Shown: positions 37,701 through 52,700, counted from the stretch's first letter. The stretch is DNA of 64,000 nt from Onthophagus taurus (GCF_036711975.1 NC_091966.1:36463501-36527500), one strand, 5' to 3'. Made by a program: numbers and translations. Notes: generated by a model from the letters alone, not told the origin.

Positions 37701-40700
37701 AAAAAAGTGTTGATTCGAGGGATACGGTGTAAAAATAGATAGTCGAATCGTAGTAATCAAGTTCGGTCAAGTCGTTATAAGTGCAATAAAAAGTAATCGT
37801 TTTATGTTAATGGTTATGAAATATTTTTGGCTTGAAAAAATTCAAGATCCTGAAATTAATTTAAATTTTTCTGGAATTAAAACACGAGAGTTATCATCAT
37901 TTTATGCACGGGAGTGATTAATAATTTATAAGTTTATAAGTTTGCAATTAGAATTAACAGCGTTTTCTAATTCTTTTAAAAGTGTTTTACCTCATCCTTC
38001 TCCCCACATTTTATGATGATTAATACCACTACTTGAGGTGTTTGTATGGATATTGTAAATCGTAGTAAATTAACTAACTGAAAATTGTAAATTAGCTTAA
38101 ATTGACAAACTTTCGCTGACACTAAGTAATAGCTAAAAAGCTACAAGAGTTGACTTTTTAATTGTAACTCTGCAAAAGGATCCGGAGATTATTAGAAATG
38201 AATTAATTATTCAATCTCCAGTGTCATTGAGGAGCTCGTTCTAGACCAACATATGACTGATCTACAACCAGCCACAATTTATGAGATTTCAGAATGGGAA
38301 AATCGAAAAAATAGTGTGTTCAATAAATGTTTGATTTCTGCAAAGCATACTTTCGTGGATTGTATTGCTCGTGATTTAACCCAACCTAACCCAACGTTGT
38401 TTAATCTGACTAATTTGTCTGACTATTTGTCTAATTTTGCTGATAAACAAATCAGTACAGCTGATGGCTTATGCGGAATATTAACATCTTAAGCCGAACG
38501 AGAAGGGATGCAGAAGAAACCTACAAACAAATGAAGGACGTGGTGAAGCCGGTTGGGCTGAGAAGAAACATAGAGAAAATGAAAGTAATGATGCAGACTA
38601 GGTCTGCCTTCTATCTTGGAATAGAACTGGCGAAGAATGGCAGCCAGGCAGGAGAAATACAAAGAAAAATATTACTGTTCAATGAAGCTTACTATGCAAT
38701 AGCCTATATGATCAAATTTAAGGATATACATTGAAACATAAAGCTCTGGATCTATAAAACAAGTAAGGTCTATAATGACATATGATTGTGAGACCTGGAC
38801 GCTAACTCAGAATTTGGCTTCGAGAGGAAAATCCCGAGAAAAACTGTAGGGGAATAAATGAGAAAAATATATGTAAAACAGGATATAACCAGGAATTATA
38901 TAGCTAGTACGTCAAGATCCAGAGATAGCAATGTGCAAGACCTGTACATTGCTAGACAGACCTGCAGGTCAGGATGAAGAAAGAAAGGATACCGAAACAA
39001 CTGCCTATCAGGTGAATGTAAGGAATGAGACCTAGGGAAAGGCCGAGAATAAGATGGACGAAATGGATAGGGATGCTTGAGTTAAAAACTGAAGGAGGGA
39101 GGCCATGGGCAGAGAAGCATGGAGACAAAAGTTGAGAAACGCCAGGGACTAATAACGGTCTGTAATGTAATACAAAGACATGTTTAAGAAGTATAGGATG
39201 TCAAAACAGCTAACCGTCCTGATTGAGTTAGATTATGCATCAAAGATTTGCATAATGGAAACAATGTTGAAATTATTTCGTCGTGTTTAGGTTCGACTCT
39301 TGGATGATGTGGATTTTAAATATCAACCAACACATTAAATATTGATCTTTTATTATAAACTTTTTCAAATAACCAAAACATCAAGATTAAAGGCAGAAAA
39401 TTCATGGCGTAAGCAGAGATAACAATCGTTCGTCAAGTTTAACCACTTTGTTATATTATTTTGTTTATGAATTTGACAAACGAAGAAGTTTGGAAACTGA
39501 CTTAAACAAAAATTTTTCCAATCTGATTCAAAGAACATTAGATAAACAATTTGATGAACCAATTATTCAACAAAAGCAATATATTACTCACTCCTTCCTA
39601 ATCACATCTAGCTTGGATTAATTAAGCAGTTCTCTAAGTTTACATCTAGAAGATGGTGACTTCTAGATTTGATAACAATATTGTTGAAAATATTTTCTGG
39701 AAAACTTAAAATAAGGGTTTTTGCAATTGCTTTCTACATGTAATGAAACCTCTGAAGAATTGTTTTGGGTTTCATTTTCGAAAATCATGGAAAGTAAAAA
39801 TCGAAACTACAAAACTATGATGACAACTTTGTTGCACAGATTAAGATGCACTATGTACAGGGTGTCCAAATTTCGATGGGTTTGCAGGGTATCTCAGTTA
39901 TTATGAAAGATAGAAAGTTGCGGCTTTCGCGAACCTGAGCTACTTTTTTGTGAAACTTACAATGGCGCAAACCAAATTTTCATAGCCCTCTTCGTTTTTG
40001 ATATACAGGGTGTGTTTCAAAATTTACGATTTTCAGACACCTCCTGTATCTCGGCTATCCGGAAATGTAAAAACGGGTTCTAATAGATTTTTTCACGTAG
40101 AATCCAATGCTGCACGTAGAATTTTTCTAGTCATCACGGTTTTTGAGTTATAAAGAGTTAAGTATTTTAGAAGTTGAGTATTTAGTATTTGAGTTGTGTT
40201 TATAACTCAAAAACCGTGATGACTAGAAAAAATCTACGTGCACCATTGGATTCCACGTGAAAAAAATCTATTAGAACCCGTTTTTACTTTTTTACTAAGT
40301 TTCCGGATAGCCGAGATACAGGGGTGTCTTAAAATCGTAAATTTAAAACACTCCCTGTATATCAAAAACGAAAAGGGCTATAAAAATTCGGTTTGCGCCA
40401 TTGTAAGTTTCACAAAAAAGTAGCTCAGGTTCGCGAAAGCCGCAACTTTTTATCTTTCATAATAACTGAGATACCCTGCAAACCCATCGAAATTTGGACA
40501 CCCTGTACATATATCGCCAAATGTTTCGGCAATTCCGAAACAGTAAAAAGTTCCAATAAAAGACATGGAAAAGAGATAAGCAGAAAGGTGGAATGCAAAC
40601 ATGTTTATTGATTTTTATGCTAAAGTGTTTTATGCTTTAAACAAAACACCCTTTAAAAGACCTTATTATCAAATTATCGTCGTAGATATTAGAAAATGCA

Positions 40701-43700
40701 GCAAGAGTTATTTTTAAAAGTTCAAAATTAGGATTATTAAGAGTTTACGTCTCTGACAATAAAAACGAGTGATACTATTATTGCTACTGTATACGCTGGT
40801 ATGTAAGGTTATCGAAAATGGGAAAGAAATAGTTGGCAACAGCAGCTGTAGACATATCGTTTTATTTTGACAAAAGTGGTGCACACACTTTTATAAATCT
40901 TCACGATTACTTTGGACGCCTACTTTTTGCTTATAAAACTTTTTTTGTAAAAACCTCGAATGTATTTATCACAAATAGTGAAAAATCGCAACAGTTTCTT
41001 TTTATATCGAGTGCAACGTAAATAAGCCAAAAATAGCTTAATGGTAATCCACATATGTAATAGGGTACATTCGAACACGAATCTATTTAATTATGCCAGT
41101 TTGGAGCCTGCCGAACTTTTAATGGACAAGTCGTAAAACCGACGGCGGCGTAGAATTCGGAATTAAATTTTACGTTTGTAGTTAAATTTTGGTGCGTTTC
41201 TCTCTCGGTCTTTGTTTCTCTTTCCCAGGAGCTCAGGCGGTGATATTGAATCCGATTAGAGGAAACGGCGATAAATTAGCATTTTTATAGGAACTAATTG
41301 TGCCGACGACAATTATTATCTTGTAGCACCAGTTCGAGATGTGACTTTCGATTAAGGTTTTGAGTTGGGATCGGAGATGTTTAGGGTTTGTAATAGCTCC
41401 TCGTTAAATCGAAAATAATTTTATAGCGACTTCTTTTTGAAATTATTGAAATTATAGTTGACGATTATTTTTAGTGTAATTCGGTGTCTGGACACTTTAA
41501 GGTTAAATTTAAAATAATTTTTGAGTGTGCGTTGACCGTTAACACTCGAGGCATCTTTCGTCAGCTTTATTATACCGTTCATTTCTGCAAGCTGACGTGA
41601 GTCGTTTCTCTACTTACCTAATTAACAATTCCGGTAACTCTAATGAATGCGCTGCTTATTCAAGCTCGTTCGTGACCGCCTCCGAGGAAGCTATAAACAA
41701 GATAATGACAACGGGGTTGTGCTTATTTTTGCTTCATTAAGCCACCTGGTTATTTGCCAAGCTTACATTAGCTTTGTTAAAATAAAGATTAAAAAATTTG
41801 GGATTTTTTATTATTATTTTGTTTTAGTTGGTAACCAACTGTTACAATTTTAATTTTTTTGTTTTATTATTTTTCAGCAGAAGGTCAAGTTCTGGTTCGC
41901 CACGGGTGGTGCAGGTTTCTGCTTGAGTAGATCTCTGGCTTTGAAAATGGTCCCGGTCGCAAGGTAAATACCTCCTTTATGATTCTCATACACTCTTCCC
42001 CACGGCGCAGGTAACGGCGGGCGACCATCAGAGGGTGTTGTAAATCAGACGCCCATCTGGGGGAACGAATCTATTAAGTTTTGCGCGCAATTGCACGATC
42101 CTACCCGCATTTTCTGGGGTTTACCTCAACATACCATAACCATATTACTTTATTTATATTATTTAAAAAAAAAAGATGATTATAAACCTACCTGTATCAA
42201 CAAAGAAAACGGTTTTATCTAATTGGGTCCAACCTTTTTGTGTAAAGTCGTCACCGAAATTAATGACTCCCCCTATCTAATCAGCTGTCAATTAAGGAGG
42301 TTCTCGTTCGGGTTTGCCGGATTCCTCGGCGCAAAAGAACTGTTTAGAATTTTAACAATACGATGGTCCTTCGTCCGGCATTCTTTTTCACGAATACCCC
42401 GCGTTCAAAATTTCACTAACGATTCCTTACAAAATGAAGGTTCGACTTTGAAGTCGCCGACATTACCCCAAAAGCAAACGTTTGCTCGCGGAAATTAATC
42501 CCGATTGAGCCGAATCCTAGGTCGACGTCTTCACCCTATTCGGGTTCTATGTAACCACGAAACCATTGATTGCTCTCCTCAAGCTTATCTAAGCGAATTC
42601 GAAATCAGTTTCTTTGATTTATTCAAGATGCGGTTTCCAACTTATTGAGACACCCGGAAACGAATCAGATTAACTAGAAAGTTTTTTTTTTCAATAAACC
42701 TCCAATCCAACACGTCAATGTCAGAGTAAATCTTGATCCTCTTTGTGGGCTATTAAATCGATTCTTGGTATCAACGCGCAACGGGTTTAGTGTTAAATTG
42801 GATAAGTCGTTGAATCGATCGATCGGCAATAGAGAGTCATTTTTACCGCTTTAACCATCGGGAATTCCCCGATTTTGTAAATTGAACATAAAAAGAAATA
42901 CGATTGTTAAAATCGAAAAAAAGTTGGGAGGGTTTCCGGAGGCTACACGAGAAACGCGTGCAATTATAGATTCCAATTAAACACTTTGAAGTGTGCTAAC
43001 CGTTGCCTGTCCGTATCACGGCATACTCGCTCGCCAACATTTATATGTAAATGTATTCTACCGGACGAAACGTTCCAAGTGGTGCAACTGATGGTATATT
43101 TTCCAAAATTTCACTTCGAAATACGTTAGTGGCTGACATACAAGGTGTCGTGGCATAATTTTAATGACAAATACTAGTGTGAAAATGATGACGATTTAAA
43201 TCCATAAATGGCTTAGATATGGGCCTTCAAAGTTAAAAACTTTTCAAACATTTTCTTAAATATTTTCAATATGGTTTGTCGTAGAAAGACTAAATTTGCA
43301 ACCAAAGAAGTGCAACAAACAGTGAAATTAACACTAACTATTAACGCTGCTAACTAGCTCTACTTACCAGTGTCACTAGAACTAACATTAGACCTAGAAA
43401 TAGAAACATTCAGGTTTAGCCGTCTTAAGAGACGCACGACTAAACTTAATGTTTCTAGTTCTATGTCTAGTTTTATTTGTTATTCAGCGTTAGATTGTTG
43501 TATGTATTTTTAATTCTATTATCATCGCGAATTTATTACATGAAGGGATGAAAAACGATGAAAAGTAATTTTTTATTTAGATCAGTGCTACAATGTTTCG
43601 AGGAAAACTTTTCTCTTCTTCAGGCATAACGTCAAGTTATGAGATAACAAAGACGATAGCAACGATCGACATCAGAAGGGACCACATAAATCAACTAAAC

Positions 43701-46700
43701 TTTAAAGAAGTTTAGTGTAGTCCCATAACTTGACGTTGTGCCCGAAGAAAAGGAAAGTTTTCCTCAAAACATTGTAGCACTGGTCTAAATAAAAAAATTA
43801 CTTTTTATCGTTTTCCATCCCTTTATTTAACTGCGTTCCTGCCTGGTTTCAATGAAAATATATTTTTGTGTATTACATCATCTTAAGTAAAATTCGCTGT
43901 ATGTGTGTCTACACTTTTTTTCTTTTTCGGGTACACATAACATTTCTGTGATAAACCGGACCCAATGATTATGACCTATGCGAAGTTAGCCCCCAATTTT
44001 TCTAGCCCCCAATTAGATAGGATTTTACATGTATAGTATTTTGATTATAACAAGAGAACCAGTTAACCAATTTCGATAAACGATGTCTTATTCGACAGCT
44101 TATATTTAAATATTTAAGGATTTTGATTAAAACACAAAAAACGAATTAATCAAACACATCTATTATCTCCTTAACTAATTGACCAATTTTAGTCAACATC
44201 ATCTCGATCGAAAGTACGATTCACGGTGAATGCAATGATGTAACTACCCGATCTCAAAATTCGCTGGATTAAATGCGTACGGTTGATTAAACGACTCAGT
44301 GAGTGGACTGATTTTGTCTGCCACATTCTTCAACATTTTTTTATTCTTATTGTCACTTATGCTTTATTCTTTACGCAATATTCGGTAAACATTTTAACTT
44401 TTGTAATGAAGAGAAAAATATATTATACAACTTCAAGAAAAAGTTGACAATTGGATGTAATGGAAGATTTTAAAAGAATTTTAAAAATTGAAAGAAATGT
44501 AAATAAGCACCTTGCCCCTGAAAACTTTATTTATATTTCAATATAAACAACAGAGTTATGGGTTGGGGCACTTTTTGTGTGAAACTATACAGGGTGATTC
44601 TCAACCTATACGCATAAACTTGGAGATTTACTCCTCATGACGAATAATAACTAATGGGCGAAAAAATTTGTAGTAAAAGATTTTCTGTTTCATAGATATC
44701 CGTGATATTTACTTACAAATCAAGAATACATAGAACATTTTAAAATAACATCACAGCAATTGTTCGAAGTTATTTCCCATATTTTCTATCAATTGGGTTC
44801 CCCGAATCCACGATCTCCAACTAGCGCAGCCTAAACCAGGGTGTGTTGGTGGATTGTCTGTGCAGCAGCACCTGATTTTGCAATATTTGCTCAGTATTAA
44901 CTTACGTGGCGTACATTATGCTTTTTAATTGGACCATCTCGACCTATCCATCCTCCAGGAAACACATGATCTAGATGTCGCAGATTATATCGGATATCTA
45001 GGAAACTAAAAAATTTTACTACAATTTTTTGCATCTATTAGTCATTATTTGTCATGAGGAATAAATCCTCAAGTTTATGCGTATAAGTTGAGAATCACCT
45101 GTATAGAGCTAAAAATATAAAATTTGAAAAGAGTAGAGAACTGGTAAGAACAACAATAAGTTATACTAAAGGTAGAAATACTAAAACTAAAAATAAAAAA
45201 AAGATTTTCTGGTTTAGTACAAATACATTTTAAATCAGTCTATTACTTTGTTCGTTTGTTTACATACTTTATTATGATTAGTAGAATATTTCAAACATTT
45301 TCACATTAATTTGTTCTCTAGTAGTAATTCCTTTACAAAAAAATTACTTTTTATGTAAGTGGGGAGTCGACTTCCAAAGACACCGGACTCGTACTTAATT
45401 AGCAAATTTAGAGATCGGGCATTTCCATTTTCGCATTCACCATGGATCATACTTTCGATGGAGATGTTACTACTAAAATTGGTCAGTTAATAAAGGAGAT
45501 AATTGACTTATTTGATTAATTAATTTTCTGTGTTTTATTCAAGTCCTTAAATATTTCGAATCGGGCATTTTTACATAATATGCATTCAGCCAGACATAAA
45601 CTTTAGATTGAAATATAAAACATTAACTATATAATACTATAGATGTAAAATTCTATCTAATTGGGGGCTAGAAAAATTGGGGGCTAACTTCGCATAGGTA
45701 TGATTATGTGCCCACGTTAGGTTAAGTAAGTCACTTGGGAAATCATGTTTAATTTAGACTCACATCAGGAAATTACAGTTCTTTTTCATCTGTACTATTA
45801 CTTTTGTGGGAGAGCGACACAACAATTTTAAAGAAATGTTAATTAAACTTGTTCATAAATTCATAAAACGAAATAAAAACTACGATGTATAACAACTTTT
45901 GGAATTAACTGCATAATATAGTTCATTGACCCCCCAATAATAGCTTTTACAGATCAGTGTTACCAATTTGTTATTGATACTGACAATTCACAACAACCAC
46001 ACTAAACAGTTCGATGAGACAAAATGGAATTATATCATCAGAGCATCCCAGTACAAATTTAGCCGAGCTCTCCATGACACCAGCTGCCTTGGTAACCGAA
46101 TCATTTGGTCATCGATCCATTTAGTAAATCACACATTCGCATTTAAAAGTAGTTAGTTTTAATGCCTTGACACATAAACATATCGATTACCAAAAAAAAT
46201 CTATAAATTTTTTTAATACGAAATAAAATATTTTTGGTAATTAAATGAAACGTGTTAATAATTCTGCCTATAACTCAAACTGACGTTTCTGAACTTGTTC
46301 CTTTAAATTGCACGTTAATTTACTTTTTAAAGCTATCATCGTTCCCGTTTATTATAAAAGCCGCCTTAAACTTGTAAATTAACTCGTACCTTTTTGAGCA
46401 GTTATTCATTTACGGTTGTAAATTTTTCTTTTGTGATATTTTTGTTAAATCGTCAGGGTATTCACAATTCGATTAGGCTTTTAAATAAATATTATGTAAA
46501 TCGGGTGATAAAAATTCATAATTTAAATTCTTATACGTACGCAATTAACCATGAGCGGCGTGTATCTTGGGTCTTGCAGGCGCGATATCATCTTGGGGAA
46601 CGTATTCACATAATTACCATTTTCCACGAAAATGTCCGTCTCCGGTTAAGTTACGAGGTGGGTTTAATTTCCACCATAAATGTAATGGGTGCCGTCGCTT

Positions 46701-49700
46701 CGCCTCGACATTTTTCATCTTTTAATTAGCATAAAACGCGATGAACGTCCTCCCGTTTTATTATTTAAATGGTAGTCAAGGTGTATTATCTTTTGGAGTG
46801 GTATGGTTGAAAGTTATACTAAAAGTTGTTGGAGTTTCGGGCGATGGTCGATCGTCATTCCTGCGGGGCATTGTTTCTGGGAACAAGCGCGGAGAAATTT
46901 TGGAAGAAGCTAATTTAAAAGTTCTTCGTGGTCGCTCGCGCATCGTTAAAACTGACCACAGCTTAACGATCGGCGAATATCTGGCATAGCGAAATTGCCA
47001 TTTTGCGATGCTTTAACCCAATTATCGAGAGAGAGCTTCTGCGTTTTTGCCATAGGGACACAAAAGCGAATCGAAACTCCCTGGCCTTAGGCACGGATGA
47101 AAAGCATTGGATGGCGAATTGTTTTTTTTTCCAATTTCTTTTTTGTTTTTTTGAATGGTCGAGTCGTCGTCACCATCTTGATTGAAATTGTCGGAGGGAA
47201 CAAAATGGGGCTTTGTGATCCGACTTTTCACCGCCACAACGAACTGTGGTCGGTCAACTCAATGATATCTCACTCTCGGGATTACATCACCTGATTAATA
47301 CTTGAGCGAATCGCTCCTATGCGGTTGAATAATTAACGACCAGACGTGATCCTGTTGATTCGAACGATTTAACGCCCACATTAATCAATCTTCGCGGGCG
47401 CACCGTCAAGGTTTTTAAGGAGAAAGGAATAGCCTCCATTTCGCAATTCGTTTCCTACCCCGCCCTGACACGATACAACCGACAATTTTAAAAAATCTCA
47501 TCGGACAAACGCCAGGCTCGCTTCTACGACCGGATCGTGCGCGACTATTCGAAATACAATAACCGACGCTAAGTCGTGCCCGGTAATTAAGTGGCCCCGT
47601 TATTCTCGTTATCTAGAGCCGCGATCTTTCGATTTCCTATTTTTTTTTTCGACAAGCGATCGGAAAATGTGAAAGGCCACAACCGCAGCACAACGTTATT
47701 TTCATCCCGACACGCCCGTATGCGGTAATCGCGTTCGGTATTTCGCAGCAGGAAGCTTACTAATTTTTTGGGTTTAGGCTACCAAGTGATGATACGTCCG
47801 GCTTCGACAGAGGTAATTAAAGTAATTGCGATATCGCATGAGCGCTCTCGTGCGGCTTGCGGTTACAGTAAAACGTGCGAAATTCAATCCCGGAACGAAT
47901 ATAGTGGGGTAACACATTTCAAGTTAATTTTACACGACCAATCTTAATGACACTATACGTGACAAACCGCATTTAGAACTATCACGTACTATTGAAACAT
48001 CACGTATATTCAATTATTTGTCAAAATATTAAACTTTTCTAATACCGGGAATTTCATATCACATATAACTCGACATATATGAATGCAGTAACTATAGTTA
48101 CGAAACTACTATGCATTTGCACTATCCCACATAAAATGCAACATAGCTTAATAGTACAGGGATTAGGTAGTTTTGCAAAGAAAAAGTTTTGCTTGGAAAA
48201 AGGTAACGTTCTTATGATAACCCTGAGATGTTTCTGGTTCAAGATCTAGTGTTAGTTCTACTTTTCGTTCAATAACAATACACCACAATCTAAAGCAAAA
48301 CAACAATTAAAACTAGAACTAATATTAGACCGAGAACTAGAAACATTTGGATTTAGCCGCACGTCTCTCAAGACGGCTAAACCCGAATGATTCTAGTTCT
48401 AGGTCTTGTGTCAGTTCTAGTGATAGTGCTGGTGTAGAACTAGAACTAACAATAAAGCGAGATTTAGAAACATTCGGATTCTCATAGTTAGTAAATGATG
48501 CTCTCCCTATATAAAATAACCACTTTGGTAAAATCAACAAACTGTTTATGGATAATTTCGTTTATTATCCGTATTATTATCGTAAGAAAATTGTTTCTTT
48601 GCGTGAATTTGTTACTCAAGTAAAAAGAGAAGTGGGTATTTTTTAGTGAATTATATGGGTAATTTCTTGGATGAGTTATGGGTGACTTCGGCTCACCTGG
48701 AGAGCTCCCCTTGAATAACGACAAAAACTTTTGATTTTATTTTCTGTGAAACCATGAATTCTGGAAAATGAGATTTCGGGTTCATAATATTCCCTTCTAA
48801 GTTGCTGAATATAATCATATCCATTACTTTTTTTGCTTAGATTTTTTTATGAAGTTGAGAATTACATAAATACGTTAGAAAAAATTGCGTTGTCTATGTT
48901 GAGATCAATTCTTGTGTTAGCAGGACTTTGTGAGGTTTATACTAAGATCTTTCTGTAAAATACGGTGCAAACTGACTCCTTGTTTGAGTTATCCATTGTT
49001 GGTTATGGTTACTAAGATATCGAAGAATGGCATTTGATTGTGTTTTTCTAACGGCTTAAGAAATCCTCAAGCCTTTGTTTCCGGATGACAAAAGTGTCAT
49101 CCATGTATCGTAACCATAACTTTAGTTTCTAAGGAGTGGTCTTTAAAGCCGCATCTTCAAACATCATATAATAACTTCTCCATATTGCTCATAAAGTTGC
49201 CTTTCTAGTTTAAGTATGTCGATCAAAGGACTTAACTAGAAGTTGTGGGACGTGCTTTGGTAATCTCTGTGGTATCTACAGACATTCTGCTAAAATATCC
49301 ACGTCAAAGTTGATTAATATATCTTGTGGATTGAGGGAAATATTGCCAATTAATTGCACAGAATGTGTTAAATCTTCAACGTGTGTGTAAGTGAGTTAAT
49401 TGCGTCTACAATACATCACAGTGGGAGTTTGTACTGGTGCTTGTACAAACAAGGCTTTTCTATTCATGTGCTGGAAAATAGCTAAATTCGATTCTTATAT
49501 CATCCTTACTGTCCATCACCACACATGTTAACTTGGATTTTGGCAGTTATTTTCTTCACAATTTCTTCTTTTGGCACTCGTTTTAGAGCGACCGAAAAAA
49601 ATCCGTTTTCTAGTATCGTCGTTCTGGATCGGTTAATAACCAGTTTTTCTTCTTTGTCTGTATTCGACGTTCTAATGGCTCGAATTACTTGATTTGTGTT

Positions 49701-52700
49701 TTACGACTCTTTTGAACTTTCGCTTTATCCTCTTTATGGTTATTATATTTACTTTGTCCCAGTCTTGCCTTGATATGGAACTCGAAATTTTAAAGTGTAG
49801 TCGAAATAGTTTTTCACTTACAATTAGTAAGGCTTACTCTGTCTTGTTCAAGATTTTACGGGCTGTAGCTGAGTCGATGTGGTACTTTACTTTAAGGTAG
49901 CGTGACGTTCTTTTCTTTGCATTTTTGTTGAAAGGGGAGACTTCTAAACAGTTTGCGTTATTTAATCCGTAAATTGTCTAAACACTAACTGTTTGACAGT
50001 TGTGTGTTCATATTTGATCTCTGAACTGGAGACACTTGATATCAAAATGTGATGATTTAAATCAACAATCTTTATGCGAATGTTGTTGATTTAGGAGAAA
50101 CAGGAGTGTTCAAAATTAATTTTTTTTAGCTTTGTACCTGCAATTTTGAAAATTCTGTATCTTCTAAATCAGAGGTGTTGGGTTGGGTTGTACGTTTGGG
50201 AGTACGTTGGATTTCATAATTCATTCTAAATAATCCTATATCCTAACATGTTTCAGATTAAGTTTACTTTTTACAGTTTTCGCTGCTAAACATGCATCAT
50301 CTTCAGGAAATGGCCTGTTATAAGAATTAATAAATGCGTTTTTTCGATAAGTGCAGACATGTTTCGGTTTTATATTCAGGTCTTTATGCGTGGGTTCAAG
50401 TCTTGGAAAAGTTAAACGTTCTGTTGTAGAAGTAGAAACTAAGCTGTAAACAACTTGGTGCTGTATCCTAGATTTTAATTAACTTGGCTACACTTTCTTC
50501 CGAAAGTGTTCTTCAAAGTAGAACAGTCAAACAAGATGAGTTTTGTCGTGTTCATATCTTATCTACAAGCTCTATAAACGCAAGCTATCAAGATAAAGTT
50601 ATCAAAAAATCGCATATTTTGAACATGTTTACTTTTCCCACAAAATTCAGTTATGAATTATATGATTAGGTATAGCTTCTTTAAAGTTCTATTAAGTTGG
50701 TGCTTTATTACTACGGCTTTTTTAAGCAAATTTTCTTTAAGAAAAACTTAATTAAGTCCGTTACTTCAATCGCTCGTTCCCATTTGGTTGGATGCCAACG
50801 TCGACTTCACGGACAAAAAGGTGTCCTTAAAGGTAATGCACTCTTTGACGGCGGTCTCCAAGTCATCCAAACGGTGGTAAACTTAGTTCGCGAGCCAATA
50901 TTCACCGATCGATTAACGTGATAGTTCGTAAGCGTTTCTATGGGAATTTCTAATTTTTCCTTAACCAAAAAGTTCGGTGACATTAGAAATCTGCATCATG
51001 ATACGCATTTCCACAAACTGAAAATAGAAAACTTATTAGGTTGATATGCTTATACCAACTTTTGCTTAGGTAATACCCTGAGAAGAAGAGAGATAGAGAT
51101 TGAAAAAATTCTCTTAAACTTTAATAGCCCAACAAATCTTTACCACCTTGTAAATACCTTTCCTTTTCTTCTAAATAAATAAATATACTACCCACTGTGT
51201 GTGGGAGATTCGCACTGCATAAATCTCATCCTGTATAAGATTTATGGGTTAGAGGTCGTCGCCGGTTTCCACCGTTTACGAGCGCTGGGTCCCTTAAAGA
51301 GCCCGCGTGGCCGTAATTCGCCTGTCATTACCACGTTGAATAATAAATTAATAGCTCAATGTCAGCGGTCGCATTTCCCGTTGGACGATGTCGGTTGTTA
51401 AAAATGACGTCCGCCGTTCTTGCCGCGATCGAAGCGTTTCTTTCACTTGAAGGTAGCCCCCGCGGGGGGCTTCTAGATTCTTATCGCTGTCTCCCTATTC
51501 CTTTACCCAAGACTTCAAGATCCTCGAGCACCTGCGTCGACATACGCATACTTATCTTATATATACGTTTCGTTCTCATCAAAAATGACGAGTTTTTATG
51601 AAAATAATGTTTCACTTAAAATGATGAAAAGATTAATATTTTCATTTTCATTACAATATTTTATTTAGATATATTAAAATAATGATAAAAAATGTTTTAA
51701 TAAACCAGAGGATCTATTATTTCGAAATGAAACTGTTCATTTTTAGTAACCACGAACGGTGAACAATCTTCGGTCACCATCTCGCACAGTCGCTTCGGAC
51801 GTTTCATATCTCGTACTTAATATATCTCTTTGAACGACAACCGGACGTATCTCGAAGTTCTCGATATATAATATAGGAATGGCAAAAAAACAACCTGCTT
51901 TGTGGATATTGTGGTTTTTTTTTGCTGTTGCTCGGTTTCGACATTGCGAGCGATTTTGAAAAATAAAAATTCCTCCTATGTACGCAATTTATTATCATAC
52001 TAAATTCTTTTATATTGTTTCAGTGGTGGTAAATTCATGAGTACAGGCGAGAAAATACGATTGCCGGATGACGTAACAATGGGCTACATAATTGGTAAGT
52101 GTTGGTGATTTGTAGAAACTGCATTACAGTGAAAACTCGATATAACGGACCTCATTAGAATGGCCTTCGGATATAACTTAAAATATTATCATATCATATT
52201 ATGACATATTACTTTTCGTTCAATAAAAATATACCACAATCTAACGCTAAATAACAATTAAAACAAGAACTAATACTAGACCTAGAACTAGAAACATTCG
52301 GGTTTAGCCGCACGACTCTCAAGACGGCTAAACCCGAATGATTCTAGTTCTAGGTCTTGTATTAGTTCTAGTGATAGTGTATCGCGTCTTCAGACGCACG
52401 GCTAAACCCGATAGGCTCAGGTGCAAAAAAAGCCGCAACAAACTAATATTTGGTAAAGTTTGAAATGTGATAACTTTTTTATTTTGCTTTCAATTTTCAT
52501 AAATTTTCAGCAAACTGTATATAAAAATGTCGAATTTCATGTTCAATATCCAGCCTTTTGTTAAATGCTGGTCATTTAATCGGTATACAGGGTTAATTGA
52601 AACGTGCTAGGATCCTAATTTTAAAACACCCTGTGGAATAATTTAGTGTATAAATTGTTTCAAAATATAATTTTTGTTAAGAACCATTCGTTCCCTACAT

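Noticed and set aside
39289..39310. tRNA-like GGTTCGACTCT box
   Set aside because: No acceptor stem or matching A box at the right distance upstream.
46394..47294. Cluster of overlapping open frames in fringe intron 6
   Set aside because: Frames exist on both strands with no family match; the GC-richer composition alone explains their length.
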